A stretch of 64,000 nt of DNA from Candidatus Haliotispira prima (GCA_029867005.1 CP123443.1:620001-684000); one strand, 5' to 3'; counted from the first letter of the stretch, positions 16,883 through 26,123 are shown. Numbers and translations: made by a program. Notes: a model not told the origin generated them from the letters alone.

Positions 16883-17884
16883 CTACTCCGTTACCAATAC
16901 CGCTTTCTTACTGTTAAGAAAGAAAAAATCCTCTCCTCCTAAGACCGCATCAACCAGTAATGACTCAAAATGTCTTAATTTCATCATCCCATCCCAAAGA
17001 GCTACATTTGTGCCGGGCCCGGAGGACGTGATATTGTATAAATCATAGTATAAAATTGGCGGGTTAGTATTTCCAAAAGGGCGCATATGTTTAGAGGCTT
17101 CCGGCAGTTCGTTTGGTGCGAATGCGCCGTGAGTGAAAGCATACGGACCTCCTGCTGTAATAAAGTAATGAAGTCTAATCGGAAAGAGATAACTTTCAGT
17201 TTGGGTACTTTTGTACTCTATAGCCGGAGAGGTACTGCCGGTAGCTATTTGGTCATAAAGACTACTATATGTGCCTCTGCTTGTTGGGAAAGCAGTCGGG
17301 AAGCCTTCGGTCGTAAATTCCAGTTTTTCTATAGCTGTGCCGGTAGTGCCCGTGATTTCATAAAAATGAGCATAGTATTGGGTGTTCGGGTGTAAAATCT
17401 CCGGTGCGGAATCAACGGCACTCACAAAACCCGTAGGTCCCCCGTCAACAGAAACCGTTACATTTGCATTGAACTTAGCGGTGGTCATTTTATCGGTCAT
17501 AGAAAGATAAACCGTTCTGGCTGTTCCGTCCGCTTTGGTTGTTCTGGTATAAAAGCCCGGTAAGTCCTTGACGCTGTCGTAGGCCGGAGCTGTTGTTTCC
17601 CTGCTAACGATAACCCCAATTGTTTTTGCCCCTTGGGTGCCGTTGTCAAACTGTACCAGCCCTTCCCGCATGGAAACCCAAGCCATGGAAGCGTTTAGAC
17701 TCGCAGCAACAGGGGGCTCAGCCGCAGGCGGCTCATCGGTGTCCGGCAGCGGGGCACAGGCAAGCAAAGACACAACGAGGAAAGACAGAAAAAGGAAGGA
17801 TAAAAGACGAAAGGGAAGTGAATAAAAAGGTTTAGGACGGTTTGTAGGGGAACTGAGTAAATGCCTATTTTCTAAAGTAGTGTG
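16883..17884 (-). CDS. Family C lipoprotein (phase-off copy)
   Basis: A frame of 334 codons from the heptamer run: hydrophobic stretch, lipobox LSLLAC, a Pro/Ala linker (EPPAAEPPVAAS), then the family C core with MAWVSMREGLVQFDNGTQG, SVKDLPGFYTRTTKADGTA, MTDKMTTAKFNANV and the end KKAVLVTE. Compared with the copy at 19498 the first half is nearly identical while the last quarter differs. ATG 17964 is 1082 nt from the stop, out of frame. Function unknown. Confidence 0.72.
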   Translation of the reverse strand, partial: HTTLENRHLLSSPTNRPKPFYSLPFRLLSFLFLSFLVVSLLACAPLPDTDEPPAAEPPVAASLNASMAWVSMREGLVQFDNGTQGAKTIGVIVSRETTAPAYDSVKDLPGFYTRTTKADGTARTVYLSMTDKMTTAKFNANVTVSVDGGPTGFVSAVDSAPEILHPNTQYYAHFYEITGTTGTAIEKLEFTTEGFPTAFPTSRGTYSSLYDQIATGSTSPAIEYKSTQTESYLFPIRLHYFITAGGPYAFTHGAFAPNELPEASKHMRPFGNTNPPILYYDLYNITSSGPGTNVALWDGMMKLRHFESLLVDAVLGGEDFFFLNSKKAVLVTE

Positions 17885-18028
17885 ATATTGGATATTGGAT
17901 ATTGGATATTGGATATTGGACCGTTTGGCCGGTCACCGGTCAATAGTGTTTTTTCCTGTTTCATAGGGAAATGCCTCCGAAATTGTGAAATTCTGGCCTA
18001 TTATATATTTGTTTAGTGGCAAGTACAA
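17884..18028 (-). promoter_or_regulatory. Phase-switch leader 9
   Basis: Minus strand: -35 TTGTAC (18028-18023), 17-nt spacer, -10 TATAAT (18005-18000), SD GGAGG, ATG 17964, heptamer run 17884-17917, conserved TAG. The promoter lies back to back with the gene starting at 18114 on the other strand. Confidence 0.72.
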
Positions 18029-18113
18029 GAGGGACGTTGGAGGAGGCTCTGTTTTCCACATTTTTTGAATGATCTGGCCCCAAAAACAAAAACAAGTTAT
18101 AATGAGGAACGTT

Positions 18114-19373
18114 ATGGATAATACTCAGTTTGACAAAATGATGCAGAGCATGTTTCAGGGCATGGCAGAATCCCGGGAATCTCAGGCAGAATTTCGGGAG
18201 TCTCAGGCAGAATTTCGGGAGTCTATGGCAGAACTTCGGGAGTCTCAGGTTCAGACAGGCTTGCAGATGCGGGAATCTCAGGCCCAAACGGACTTACAGA
18301 TGCGCGAGTCTAAGGCTAAGGCGGATTTGGAGTCTCAGAAACTTCGGGAATTTCAGGCAGAGACAAGCTTGCAGCTTCGGGAGTCCCGGGCTAAGGCGGA
18401 TTTGGAGTCTCAGAAACTTCGGGAATTTCAGGCAGAGACAAGCTTGCAGCTTCGGGAGTCCCGGGCTAAGGCGGATTTGGAGTTTCAGAAACTTCGCAAA
18501 TTTCAGGCAGAGACAAGCTTGCAGGCCCGAGAGTCTAAGGCTAAGGCGGATTTGGAGTCTCAGAAACTTCGGGAATTTCAGGCAGAGACAAGCTTGCAGG
18601 TCCGAGAGTCTAAGGCTAAGGCGGATTTGGAGTCTCAGAAACTTCGAGAATTTCAGGCAGAGACAAGCTTGCAGCTTCGGGAGTCCCGGGCTAAGGCGGA
18701 TTTGGAGTTTCAGAAATTTCGGAAGTCTATGGCAGAACTTCGGGAATCTCAGGCTCAAACGGACTTACAGATGCGCGAGTCTAAGGCTAAGGCGGATTTG
18801 GAGTTTCAGAAATTTCGGAAGTCTATGGCAGAACTTCGGGAGTCTCAGGCTCAGACAGACTTACAGCTTCGCGAGTCTCAGGCTAAGGCGGATTTGGCGT
18901 TTCGGGAACTCTGGGCGCTTGATGCCCGGGTAAGTCGGAGGCTGGACCATGTTGGCGAAATCCTGGGTAATATTGGTATTAACACAGGTCTCTTCGCTGA
19001 AGAGCTGGTTTCCGGCAGTTTTAAGAGAAACCCTGTGCTTGGGGGGACTCGCTACGACACGGTCGAGTGCAATGTTCTGGATAGCAATGGCAAAACCGAG
19101 TATGATATTCTGCTTTTTAACGGCAGTTCGGTCGCAATTATTGAGATCAAATACAAGGCCCATCTTAAAGATATCGAAGATTTATTGGAAAAAAAGGCAG
19201 TGGCCTTCCGCCTCAGCCACCCGGAATGTGCAGGGCACAAGTTGTACTTGGGCCTGGCGACAACGATCAGTTACGACAAACTGGTCCAAAGGGCCGGTGA
19301 GGCGGGTATTTACCTGCTGGGCCAGGAGGGGAAGCAGGTCGAATTGCTTTCTGATAAGGTACGGGCTTTTTAG
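18114..19373 (+). CDS. Coiled-coil repeat protein with PD-(D/E)XK-like C-terminus
   Basis: 419 residues from ATG 18114 (SD GAGGAAC). Residues 1-70 are polar and helical. Residues about 74-262 are a run of near-identical 25-residue repeats (QKLREFQAETSLQLRES) followed by two 32-residue repeats, all strongly coiled coil. The last 140 residues are globular: VSRRLDHVGEILGNIGI, FAEELVSGSF, then TEYDILLFNGSSVAIIEIKYKA, where D and E-x-K fit a PD-(D/E)XK nuclease core as in the DUF3782-like proteins of unknown role. Whether it cuts DNA is not known. It sits alone on the plus strand inside the lipoprotein array. It ends in a 24-bp hairpin. Confidence 0.75.
   Translation: MDNTQFDKMMQSMFQGMAESRESQAEFRESQAEFRESMAELRESQVQTGLQMRESQAQTDLQMRESKAKADLESQKLREFQAETSLQLRESRAKADLESQKLREFQAETSLQLRESRAKADLEFQKLRKFQAETSLQARESKAKADLESQKLREFQAETSLQVRESKAKADLESQKLREFQAETSLQLRESRAKADLEFQKFRKSMAELRESQAQTDLQMRESKAKADLEFQKFRKSMAELRESQAQTDLQLRESQAKADLAFRELWALDARVSRRLDHVGEILGNIGINTGLFAEELVSGSFKRNPVLGGTRYDTVECNVLDSNGKTEYDILLFNGSSVAIIEIKYKAHLKDIEDLLEKKAVAFRLSHPECAGHKLYLGLATTISYDKLVQRAGEAGIYLLGQEGKQVELLSDKVRAF
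18333..18899 (+). repeat. Coding tandem repeat, five 75-nt and two 96-nt units
   Basis: Units begin at 18333, 18408, 18483, 18558 and 18633 (75 nt each), then 18708 and 18804 (96 nt each). Several are almost identical at the DNA level. Unit length is a multiple of three, so gain or loss would lengthen or shorten the coiled coil without breaking the frame. Confidence 0.85.
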
Positions 19374-19427
19374 GCAACTTCAAACCATTCTATTTATTTT
19401 CAGTAAATAGAATGGTTTGAAGTTGCC
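19373..19427 (+). terminator. 24-bp perfect hairpin at the stop codon
   Basis: Arms 19373-19396 and 19404-19427 are exact complements (GGCAACTTCAAACCATTC...), loop 7 nt. The hairpin begins at the last base of the stop codon. No U-run follows, so it could be a terminator or a 3'-end protecting structure, possibly working for both strands. Confidence 0.6.
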
Positions 19428-19497
19428 CGGCTCCGGCTTCCCCCCCCGTAAACGGGGGGGGAAGGTAACAGCGGAACAAAAGTAGTCGAGAGTAGCC

Positions 19498-20529
19498 CTA
19501 CTCCGTTACCAATACCATCTTCACTCTGTCAAAAAACACAAAAGGATCTCCTCCGAAGCTATGGTTCATTCTCAATGGTGTATCAGTGGGACGGCCATTT
19601 GTCTGTGGCGGACGATTAAATACAGATTTCAGCAGCCCGTCCCAAAGTGCTACGCTTGTGCCGGGCCCAGAGGTTGTAATGTTGTATAGATCATAGAGTA
19701 AACGTGTTTCCGGAACGATATTTCCAAAAGGACGGGTAAGTTTGGAGGCTTCCGGCCACTCAGATACAAGGATACCATCAGTAGTACTATACGGTCCTCC
19801 GGAAGTATGTAAGTAATGCATTCTTAGCGGAACTAAATAAGTTTCGGAAGACTTGTACTCAATCGCCGGAGAGGGGCTGGTGGCCGTCATTATTTGATCA
19901 AAAATATTGCTGTATGTGCCTCTGCTTGTTGGGAAAGCAATCGGGAAATCCTCGGTCGTAAATTCCAGTTTTTCTACCGATGTGCCTATGGTACCGGCTA
20001 TCTCATAAAAATGAGTATAATACTTAGTGTTCGGGTGTAAAATCTCGGGTGCGGAATCAACGGCACTCACAAAACCCGCAGCTCTCCCGTCAACAGAAAC
20101 CGTTACACTTGTATTAAATTTAGCGGTGGTCATTTCATCCGTCATCGAAAGATAGACGGTTCTGGCTATTCCGTCCGCTTTGGTTGTTCTGGTGTAGAAC
20201 CCTGGTAAATCTTTGACGCTGTTGTAGGCCGGAGCTGTTGTTTCTCTGCTGACAATAGCCCCAATGGTTCTTGTCCCTTGGGTGCCGTTGTCAAATTGCA
20301 CCAACCCTTCCCGCATGGAGACCCAAGCCATGGAAGCGTTTAGGCTCGCAGCAGCAGGGGGTTCAGCCGCAGGCGGGTCACCGGTGTCCGGCAGCGGAAC
20401 GCAGCCCAGCCAGATTACACCGAGAACGGACAGAAAAAGGAAAGGTAAAAGACAAACAGGAAATGAATAAAAAGGTTTAAGACGGTTTACAGGTGATGTA
20501 AGTAAATGCTTTTTTTCTAAAGTAGTGTG
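19498..20529 (-). CDS. Family C lipoprotein (phase-off copy)
   Basis: A frame of 344 codons: hydrophobic segment, lipobox IWLGC (instead of LLAC), the Pro/Ala linker, and the family C core MAWVSMREGLVQFDNGTQG, NSVKDLPGFYTRTTKADG, EILHPNTKYYTHFYE, SSETYLVPLRMHYLHTSGG, with end VKMVLVTE. The first Met at 20331 lies inside the mature protein. ATG 20609 is 1112 nt from the stop, out of frame by the family-wide single step. Confidence 0.72.
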   Translation of the reverse strand, partial: HTTLEKKHLLTSPVNRLKPFYSFPVCLLPFLFLSVLGVIWLGCVPLPDTGDPPAAEPPAAASLNASMAWVSMREGLVQFDNGTQGTRTIGAIVSRETTAPAYNSVKDLPGFYTRTTKADGIARTVYLSMTDEMTTAKFNTSVTVSVDGRAAGFVSAVDSAPEILHPNTKYYTHFYEIAGTIGTSVEKLEFTTEDFPIAFPTSRGTYSNIFDQIMTATSPSPAIEYKSSETYLVPLRMHYLHTSGGPYSTTDGILVSEWPEASKLTRPFGNIVPETRLLYDLYNITTSGPGTSVALWDGLLKSVFNRPPQTNGRPTDTPLRMNHSFGGDPFVFFDRVKMVLVTE

Positions 20530-20672
20530 ATATTGGATATTGGATATTGGATATTGGATATTGTACCGTTTGGCCGGTCACCGGTCAATAGTGTTTTTTC
20601 CTGTTTCATGGGGAAATGCCTCCGAATAGCGTAATCTTGGCCTATTATATATTCGTTTAGGGAATGGAGCAA
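20529..20672 (-). promoter_or_regulatory. Phase-switch leader 10
   Basis: Minus strand: -35 TTGCTC (20672-20667), 17-nt spacer, -10 TATAAT (20649-20644), SD GGAGG, ATG 20609 opening MKQEKTLLTGDRPNG, heptamer run 20529-20562, conserved TAG. It marks the right border of the lipoprotein array. Confidence 0.75.
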
Positions 20673-20970
20673 GAGGGCCTCTTTGCCCACACCCCTAGCC
20701 CCTCCAAGACCATCCCTGCCACCTCTGAGGGGAGGGAATGACAACAGTATAAATCATTTGAGTCCATTAGACCGGGGGGTGAGAGTCTGTCAAATGGTAG
20801 GTGAGCCTGTCGAACCTTGCTCTTACTGTTATCTTTATTCCTGTTTTTGTTCGTATGCTTATTCTTTGGTGTCTGTCCGTGTATTCATCCGGGTATTTCT
20901 CATCTGCTAATGGCCTTGGTCTGCTCCGCACAGTTGTCTTTACCCGGAATTTACCATATAATTAGTATCT

Positions 20971-21708
20971 GTGAAAAAAATCTTTCTTATTTCTCTAAGC
21001 ATAATTGGTTTGCTCAGTTTGCAAGCATACAAAACAACAGAACAATTGTTTGCCAATAGCCCGGCTTCCGGGCCCGGTTTAGCAAAGCGGATGAGCCGGG
21101 ACGGCTGGGACGTGTCGAAGTTGGACACCGCCCGTGACCTGGCCTATCTGGGCCAAGACGAGAAAGATGTTATATTGGCACAGAATGCCGTGCGGAGTAA
21201 CCCCCGAAAGTTCGCCGAACTGTATGTTCGGGAAGTCCAAAGCTACTACTCCGGTTCTCTGCTGGAGTACCCGGGAGAAATTCGGATACAGACCCGGGAA
21301 GGCCGCCGGGCGGCGGACGAACTGTACCGCGAGCTACAGCGGCAAAAACCCCTGCCACTGTTGCAACCGTCCCGGGGAATGTCCCAAGCCGCCGCCGACC
21401 ATGGGGCAGACCAGGCACGCAGCGGAGATACCGGGCACAGAGGCCGGGACGGGAGCCAGCCCTTTGACCGCATAAACCGCCATGGGAAATGGGGCAAAAC
21501 AGCCGGGGAAAATATCAGCTATGGCGATGGCACCGGCCTTAGAATCATCTTACAGCTAATGATTGATGACGGAGTAGCCTCGCGCGGACACCGTGTAAAC
21601 ATCCTCAACAAAGACTTCCGCATTGTCGGAGTGGCAATAGACCGCCACCCCCAATATGGCCATAGCTGCACTATCACCTACGCGGGCAGCTATCGGGAGC
21701 GGTCGTAA
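20971..21708 (+). CDS. CAP/SCP-domain secreted protein
   Basis: 245 residues from a GTG at 20971, with signal peptide KKIFLISLSIIGLLSLQAY. The CAP (SCP/PR-1/Ag5) fold is recognisable: a helix with ILAQNAVRSNPRKFAELYV, then LQPSRGMSQAAADHGADQAR, HRGRDGSQPFDRI, GKTAGENISYG and SRGHRVNILNKDFRIVGVAI. The conserved His/Glu residues of the family cavity are present (H in ADHG, E in GENI, H in GHR). Bacterial members are extracellular or periplasmic, and their activity is mostly unknown. The 260 bp upstream hold no gene. Confidence 0.85.
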   Translation: MKKIFLISLSIIGLLSLQAYKTTEQLFANSPASGPGLAKRMSRDGWDVSKLDTARDLAYLGQDEKDVILAQNAVRSNPRKFAELYVREVQSYYSGSLLEYPGEIRIQTREGRRAADELYRELQRQKPLPLLQPSRGMSQAAADHGADQARSGDTGHRGRDGSQPFDRINRHGKWGKTAGENISYGDGTGLRIILQLMIDDGVASRGHRVNILNKDFRIVGVAIDRHPQYGHSCTITYAGSYRERS

Positions 21709-21767
21709 GAGAGACAGGTGTGCGGGAACCACAGCAATCAGAGGCCCGGCATCGTCAGACAATACCC

Positions 21768-22829
21768 TCAGATAATCGGCAAAGAATCACCTGATAAAGG
21801 ATTACGGGGAAAAGGGCTGTCCAGTATATGCTCCAACTCCCCGAGCAGCCCCGGTTGTTCCGAACATGGCTCCCAGACACTTTGAGAGTTAGCCCCATTT
21901 TGTCGGAGCCACTCCCAAGGCAGGCACACACACCGCAAAATTTTGTGCGGACGGGCAGGTTGTAGACGGGCAGGTTGTAGACGAGCAGGTTCTGGACGGG
22001 CAGGCTGCGAAGATTGCCAAGCGTATGTGGCAGGAAGCCAGGACAACGGTGACGGAAATTCGCGCTGTCTGAGCCAGGCGTTTTGCCTGCCGGGGCTGGA
22101 CTTCTCCGCTTCGTTTTGTTGTATAGGCATGGGCAGTTCCAAGGCAAAGGCATGGAGGTTGATGTCGGCATTGGCATTGCTGTGTTTGGCCCCATATTTC
22201 AGGTCACCCAAGATCGGGTGCCCGAGCTTGGCCAGTTGACAACGGATTTGATGGTGCCGCCCTGTTTCCAATTCCACGGCGACAATGCTGTACTGCCTTT
22301 CTGCAACAATGCTGCGGTACCTTAGTTTGGCCGGTTTTGCATTTGGGGTTGTGGCCCGACAGACATAGGACTTATTGTTTACAGCCTCTTTGCGCAGATA
22401 ATGGCTCAGCTCCTGCCATTCGCTGCCGGTATCAAGCCTTCCTTCCACGGCAGCCAGGTAGAACTTTCTCACTTGGTGCTGCTGAAAGGCACCGGAAAGC
22501 CGCTGCATAGCTTTGCCGGTCTTGGCCATGACACAGAGGCCGGAAACCGGCCGGTCAAGGCGGTGGGGCAGACCGATATAGGCATTGCCCGGCTTACGAT
22601 ACCGTTCGATCAGGTAGGCCTTGGCATAGTCGGGCAATGCCCGGTCCCCACTCCGGTCCCGTTGCACAGGGGTACCGTTGGGCTTGCAAACCAACAGAAG
22701 CTGGGCATCTTCGTAGAGAATGAAAGAAGCGAAAAACGCCGCATCGGCCGTTTGTTGTATACTATCCATGAGTTGTGGAGGCAGAAAGCTTGCCAATTTT
22801 GGGGAAAATTCCGGGACAAAGTTTGGCAA
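21768..22829 (-). CDS. RluA-family pseudouridine synthase
   Basis: 353 residues. The RluA signature with the catalytic Asp (GLPHRLDRPVSGLCVMAKT) lies near residues 70-88. VRKFYLAAVEG, VELETGRHHQIRCQLAKLGHPILGDLKYG follow. It converts a uridine in rRNA or tRNA to pseudouridine; the exact site cannot be read. There is no S4 domain at the N-terminus. The last 120 residues are an unusual tail with PARPEPARLQPARLQPARP repeats encoded by 15-nt direct repeats at about 21952-22008. The start could also be a Met further in (MDSIQQ). Confidence 0.85.
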   Translation of the reverse strand: MPNFVPEFSPKLASFLPPQLMDSIQQTADAAFFASFILYEDAQLLLVCKPNGTPVQRDRSGDRALPDYAKAYLIERYRKPGNAYIGLPHRLDRPVSGLCVMAKTGKAMQRLSGAFQQHQVRKFYLAAVEGRLDTGSEWQELSHYLRKEAVNNKSYVCRATTPNAKPAKLRYRSIVAERQYSIVAVELETGRHHQIRCQLAKLGHPILGDLKYGAKHSNANADINLHAFALELPMPIQQNEAEKSSPGRQNAWLRQREFPSPLSWLPATYAWQSSQPARPEPARLQPARLQPARPHKILRCVCLPWEWLRQNGANSQSVWEPCSEQPGLLGELEHILDSPFPRNPLSGDSLPII

Positions 22830-22908
22830 AGTTCGGGGGAATTTTTGAGAGAAATCCGGAGAGAAATCTTAAATTGGAGAGCGACACAGATCGGACAGAA
22901 CCAAGATC

Positions 22909-24102
22909 CTAAACAGATTCCCGGCTCGTCTCCGTCTGCGTAGCAGCCATTTTTTCGATTTCCCGAATCAGAACATCCTCCGCACCGTCACTGGGGATGT
23001 TTTTCAGGAGCTTGCCTTTGCTGAATAAGGATACATTGAGCCCCGCGCCGGAAATGGCCAAGTCTGCGTGTTTGGCCTCACCCGGCCCGTTGACCGGACA
23101 GCCCATCACCGCGACATCCATATTCACGGGAAGGTGGGGCATTTTGTTCTGCAATTTGGCCGTAAATTCTGCTGTATCAAAAGTGGAACGGGCACAACCG
23201 GGGCAGGAAATCAGATTGATCCCCTTGCGCAGCCCCAAGCTGCGCAACAGTTCCGCACCTGCCAGTACTTCCTCGCGTGGTTCGCCGGAAATAGAGATCC
23301 GGATGGTGTCTCCAATGCCCTGCTCCAGTAGTTTGGAAAAGGCCAGAGTGCTCTTAATCAGGGAAGGAGTCAGGGGCCCGGCCTCGGTGACACCCAAGTG
23401 CAGGGGGAAGGGGTAGCCCAAGCCCCCCTGTGCGCTGTCTTTGGCAAACAGCTCATTGGCATAAACCACCAAGGCCGGGTCGGAAGCCTTCAGCGATACG
23501 ACAATATTGTCGAAGGCCACCGATGCCAGAGCTTCCATGTTATCGACAGCGGCCTGTAACATGTTCCTGCCGGATTTCTCCAGCCACTCCTGTCGGGTTT
23601 CCGCATCGTGTGCCAAGTCAAGTTCGCTCGGCATGGAGCCGCCGTTGACCCCGATGCGGATGGCCACACCCTTGTCATTGGCAGCCCGGGCAACTTCCTT
23701 TACTCTCCACATTTCGCCGATATTTCCCGGATTCAGGCGCAATTTGGCGATGGGATACTTCAGACATTCCAAAGCAATGCGGTAATCGTAATGAATGTCG
23801 GCGATAACGGGGATAGAAAGGCGTTGGGCCACCATTCCGACAGCCTTTACCGAAACGATGCTGGGAGTGGAAAAGCGAATCAGGTTACAGCCGCCGGCAA
23901 CCAGTTGCTCCAATTCCGAGATAAAGCCATCTGTGACTTGTTTCTCTTCGAGCGGCTTGTTCCACATTGTCTGCACCTGGACAGGTTTCCCTGAGCCAAG
24001 CACCAACGGTTTGGGAACGGACCCGTCAGCCAAGGGATTTGAGGCATCTGCCTCGCCTTCTGTCGGGCACGGGACCATAGCCGAACGTGTACTTTGATAC
24101 AT
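22909..24102 (-). CDS. ispG: 4-hydroxy-3-methylbut-2-enyl diphosphate synthase
   Basis: An iron-sulfur enzyme of the non-mevalonate isoprenoid pathway that turns MEcPP into HMBPP. Seen: VQVQTMWNKPLEEKQVTD, GCNLIRFSTPS, VIADIHYDYRIALE, LRLNPGNIG, and the C-terminal cluster ligands ISCPGCARSTFDT and VAVMGCPVNGPGEAKHADL. About 397 residues from ATG 24102; an in-frame start at 24180 exists, but the added residues are not like the family. No other isoprenoid gene is nearby. It reads in the same direction as the zinc ribbon, rpmE and rho, which lie just upstream. Confidence 0.92.
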   Translation of the reverse strand: MYQSTRSAMVPCPTEGEADASNPLADGSVPKPLVLGSGKPVQVQTMWNKPLEEKQVTDGFISELEQLVAGGCNLIRFSTPSIVSVKAVGMVAQRLSIPVIADIHYDYRIALECLKYPIAKLRLNPGNIGEMWRVKEVARAANDKGVAIRIGVNGGSMPSELDLAHDAETRQEWLEKSGRNMLQAAVDNMEALASVAFDNIVVSLKASDPALVVYANELFAKDSAQGGLGYPFPLHLGVTEAGPLTPSLIKSTLAFSKLLEQGIGDTIRISISGEPREEVLAGAELLRSLGLRKGINLISCPGCARSTFDTAEFTAKLQNKMPHLPVNMDVAVMGCPVNGPGEAKHADLAISGAGLNVSLFSKGKLLKNIPSDGAEDVLIREIEKMAATQTETSRESV

Positions 24103-24219
24103 TACAGATACATCACAACGGGAAAGGCCAAACAATAAACTTCGCAGAACGAACGGACAATCCGATCGTCCACAACGCAAAGAAGAAGGGCCTCATTTCA
24201 AAGAAATCCCAAAGAAATG

Positions 24220-24405
24220 CTAGGCGACAGACTTGGTACCACGGTTGAGAGCAGCCCTGCAAGGTTTGCAAACCTTTACCGTGACCTCTCCCACTGTGTA
24301 CTCATAGTGGACTTTGATTCCGGTAGCCTTGCACACAGGGCACTGTCCACGGCCTCCCATAGGCATTTCCTGGCGCAGGGGCCTTCCTCGGTGGGCTTTT
24401 GACAT
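24220..24405 (-). CDS. Small zinc-ribbon protein
   Basis: 61 residues: MSKAHRGRPLRQEMPMGGRG, then CPVCKATGIKVHYEYTVG and VKVCKPCRAAL. Two CxxC pairs make a zinc ribbon. The basic composition and its position 15 nt downstream of rpmE suggest a ribosome-associated or RNA-binding role, but I do not recognise a named family. SD GAGGAG lies before the ATG. Probably in one operon rho-rpmE-this gene. Confidence 0.75.
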   Translation of the reverse strand: MSKAHRGRPLRQEMPMGGRGQCPVCKATGIKVHYEYTVGEVTVKVCKPCRAALNRGTKSVA

Positions 24406-24420
24406 ACTATACTCCTCAGA

Positions 24421-24624
24421 TTATTTGCGATTGTACTTACGGTTGAAGCGCTCAACGCGACCGGCGGTATCCACCAATCGCTGGGCACCCGTATAGAAGG
24501 GATGGCAGTTGGAACAAATTTCCACGGTAATATCGCCAACAGTAGTACCGACTTCAATCACGTTTTTGCATGTCACGCACGTGATTTTATTCAGGTTGTA
24601 CTTGGGGTGTATGTTTGTTTTCAT
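24421..24624 (-). CDS. rpmE: Ribosomal protein L31, zinc-binding form
   Basis: 67 residues: [26 protein letters not shown], then [31 protein letters not shown]. This is the standard L31 pattern. Cys residues 16, 19, 37 and 40 place it with the zinc-containing type. Part of the large subunit near the central protuberance. Only 8 nt downstream of rho, so co-transcribed. Confidence 0.95.
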   Translation of the reverse strand: MKTNIHPKYNLNKITCVTCKNVIEVGTTVGDITVEICSNCHPFYTGAQRLVDTAGRVERFNRKYNRK

Positions 24625-24632
24625 AAACGATC

Positions 24633-26123
24633 CTACATAGTATTCATGGCTTTCAAGAATACGCCATTATTCCGAGATTTTTTCATCTTGTCAATTATCA
24701 ACTCTGTGGCCTCTATGTCATCCATCGGGTTGATGAAATTGCGCAGTACCCACATTTTTTTCAGCTCTTCGTCTTTAAGCAACAGCTCTTCTTTCCGGGT
24801 ACCTGACCGCTTTATGTTAATTGCCGGAAAGTTTCGGCGTTCGGAGAGTCGGCGGTCAAGGACCAGTTCCATATTTCCGGTGCCTTTGAATTCTTCAAAA
24901 ATGACCTCGTCCATGCGGCTGCCCGTATCGATCAGGGCCGTGGCAAGTATGGTCAGGCTGCCGCCGTCTTCGATATTGCGGGCCGAACCAAAAAAGCGTT
25001 TAGGTTTTTGCAAAGCGTTGGAATCCACACCGCCGGAAAGAATTTTACCCGATGTCGGCACGGACTGGTTATAGGCCCGGGCCAGACGGGTGATGGAGTC
25101 CAGCAGAATCACGACATCCTTACCGCTTTCCACCATGCGGCGGGCCTTCTCCAGTACCATTTCGGCAACTTGGATGTGGCGTGATGCCTGCTCGTCAAAG
25201 GTCGAGGCAATTACTTCGCCATTGACGCTGCGCTGCATGTCGGTAACTTCCTCGGGACGTTCACCGATGAGCAACACGATCAGATGAATGCTGGGGTAAT
25301 TCGTTGTGATGGCGTTGGCCACCTGTTGCATTACAGTCGTTTTACCCGCCCGGGGCGGGGACAGAATGATACCGCGCTGGCCCTTGCCCACCGGGCAGAA
25401 CAGGTTAATCATGCGGCTGGAAAGCTGGTTGTCCTCTTTGGTTTCCAAGTCGATGCGCTCGTCCGGATAGAGGGGCGTGAGGTTTTCAAAAGGAATGCGC
25501 GAGCGAATCTGGTCCAAACTACAACCATTGATATTAATGATGCGCATCATGGCAAAAAATCGCTCACCCTCCTTGGGCGGACGGATCTGGCCGTAGACCG
25601 TATCCCCCGTGCGAAGGCCAAAGCTGCGGATTTGTTGGGGAGGCAGGTAAATATCATCGGTTCCGGGTAGATAGGAGTTCTCCGAAGAACGCAGGAAACC
25701 GTAGCCATCAGGCATTAACTCCAAAGAACCTTCGGCGTGAATGACTCCGTTTTCTTTGACATGGGCTTGGAGCAGGACGTAAATCAAGTCCCTCTTTTGC
25801 AGACTGCTGACGTCTTCTTCGGTCTTCTCCTCTTTGCTGAGGACTTCCCGGCGCAGGACGACGATGGAAGTTGTGGACAGTTCATTTATCGAAATGACAT
25901 GGTCCTCGTTGCCCTGCATCTCCTCCTCAGAAAACTCCGGTATGCCATATTTTCCGGGAAAGCTACTTGTAGCAGGTTTATTATTTCTTCTTTGGGTGCT
26001 GCTAACTCGCTTATTTTTTCGTTGAGCATAGCTGCTGCTTGGCCTTTGATAATTCTTACGACCATTTGATCTTGTTTCCGTTAGTCCATTACTGTCCGTC
26101 TTCGCAGCAGGGTTTATACTCAT
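24633..26123 (-). CDS. rho: Transcription termination factor Rho
   Basis: A hexameric RNA helicase that ends transcription. From ATG 26123 (SD AGGAG, 496 residues) there is a Ser/Arg/Asn-rich N-terminal extension of about 80 residues, then the Rho N-domain, the cold-shock-like RNA site ([21 protein letters not shown]), Walker [21 protein letters not shown], Walker [15 protein letters not shown], and the Q/R-loops ([21 protein letters not shown]). An upstream in-frame Met at 26165 is less likely because the SD sits before 26123. Confidence 0.95.
   Translation of the reverse strand: MSINPAAKTDSNGLTETRSNGRKNYQRPSSSYAQRKNKRVSSTQRRNNKPATSSFPGKYGIPEFSEEEMQGNEDHVISINELSTTSIVVLRREVLSKEEKTEEDVSSLQKRDLIYVLLQAHVKENGVIHAEGSLELMPDGYGFLRSSENSYLPGTDDIYLPPQQIRSFGLRTGDTVYGQIRPPKEGERFFAMMRIININGCSLDQIRSRIPFENLTPLYPDERIDLETKEDNQLSSRMINLFCPVGKGQRGIILSPPRAGKTTVMQQVANAITTNYPSIHLIVLLIGERPEEVTDMQRSVNGEVIASTFDEQASRHIQVAEMVLEKARRMVESGKDVVILLDSITRLARAYNQSVPTSGKILSGGVDSNALQKPKRFFGSARNIEDGGSLTILATALIDTGSRMDEVIFEEFKGTGNMELVLDRRLSERRNFPAINIKRSGTRKEELLLKDEELKKMWVLRNFINPMDDIEATELIIDKMKKSRNNGVFLKAMNTM

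Noticed and set aside
18294..18758. A long minus-strand ORF with Leu/Lys repeats opposite the coiled-coil gene
   Set aside because: It is the mirror of the tandem repeat in another frame; the plus-strand frame has the SD, ATG and a globular C-terminal domain.
18333..18899. 75-nt direct repeats as a CRISPR array
   Set aside because: There are no unique spacers; units are contiguous and coding.
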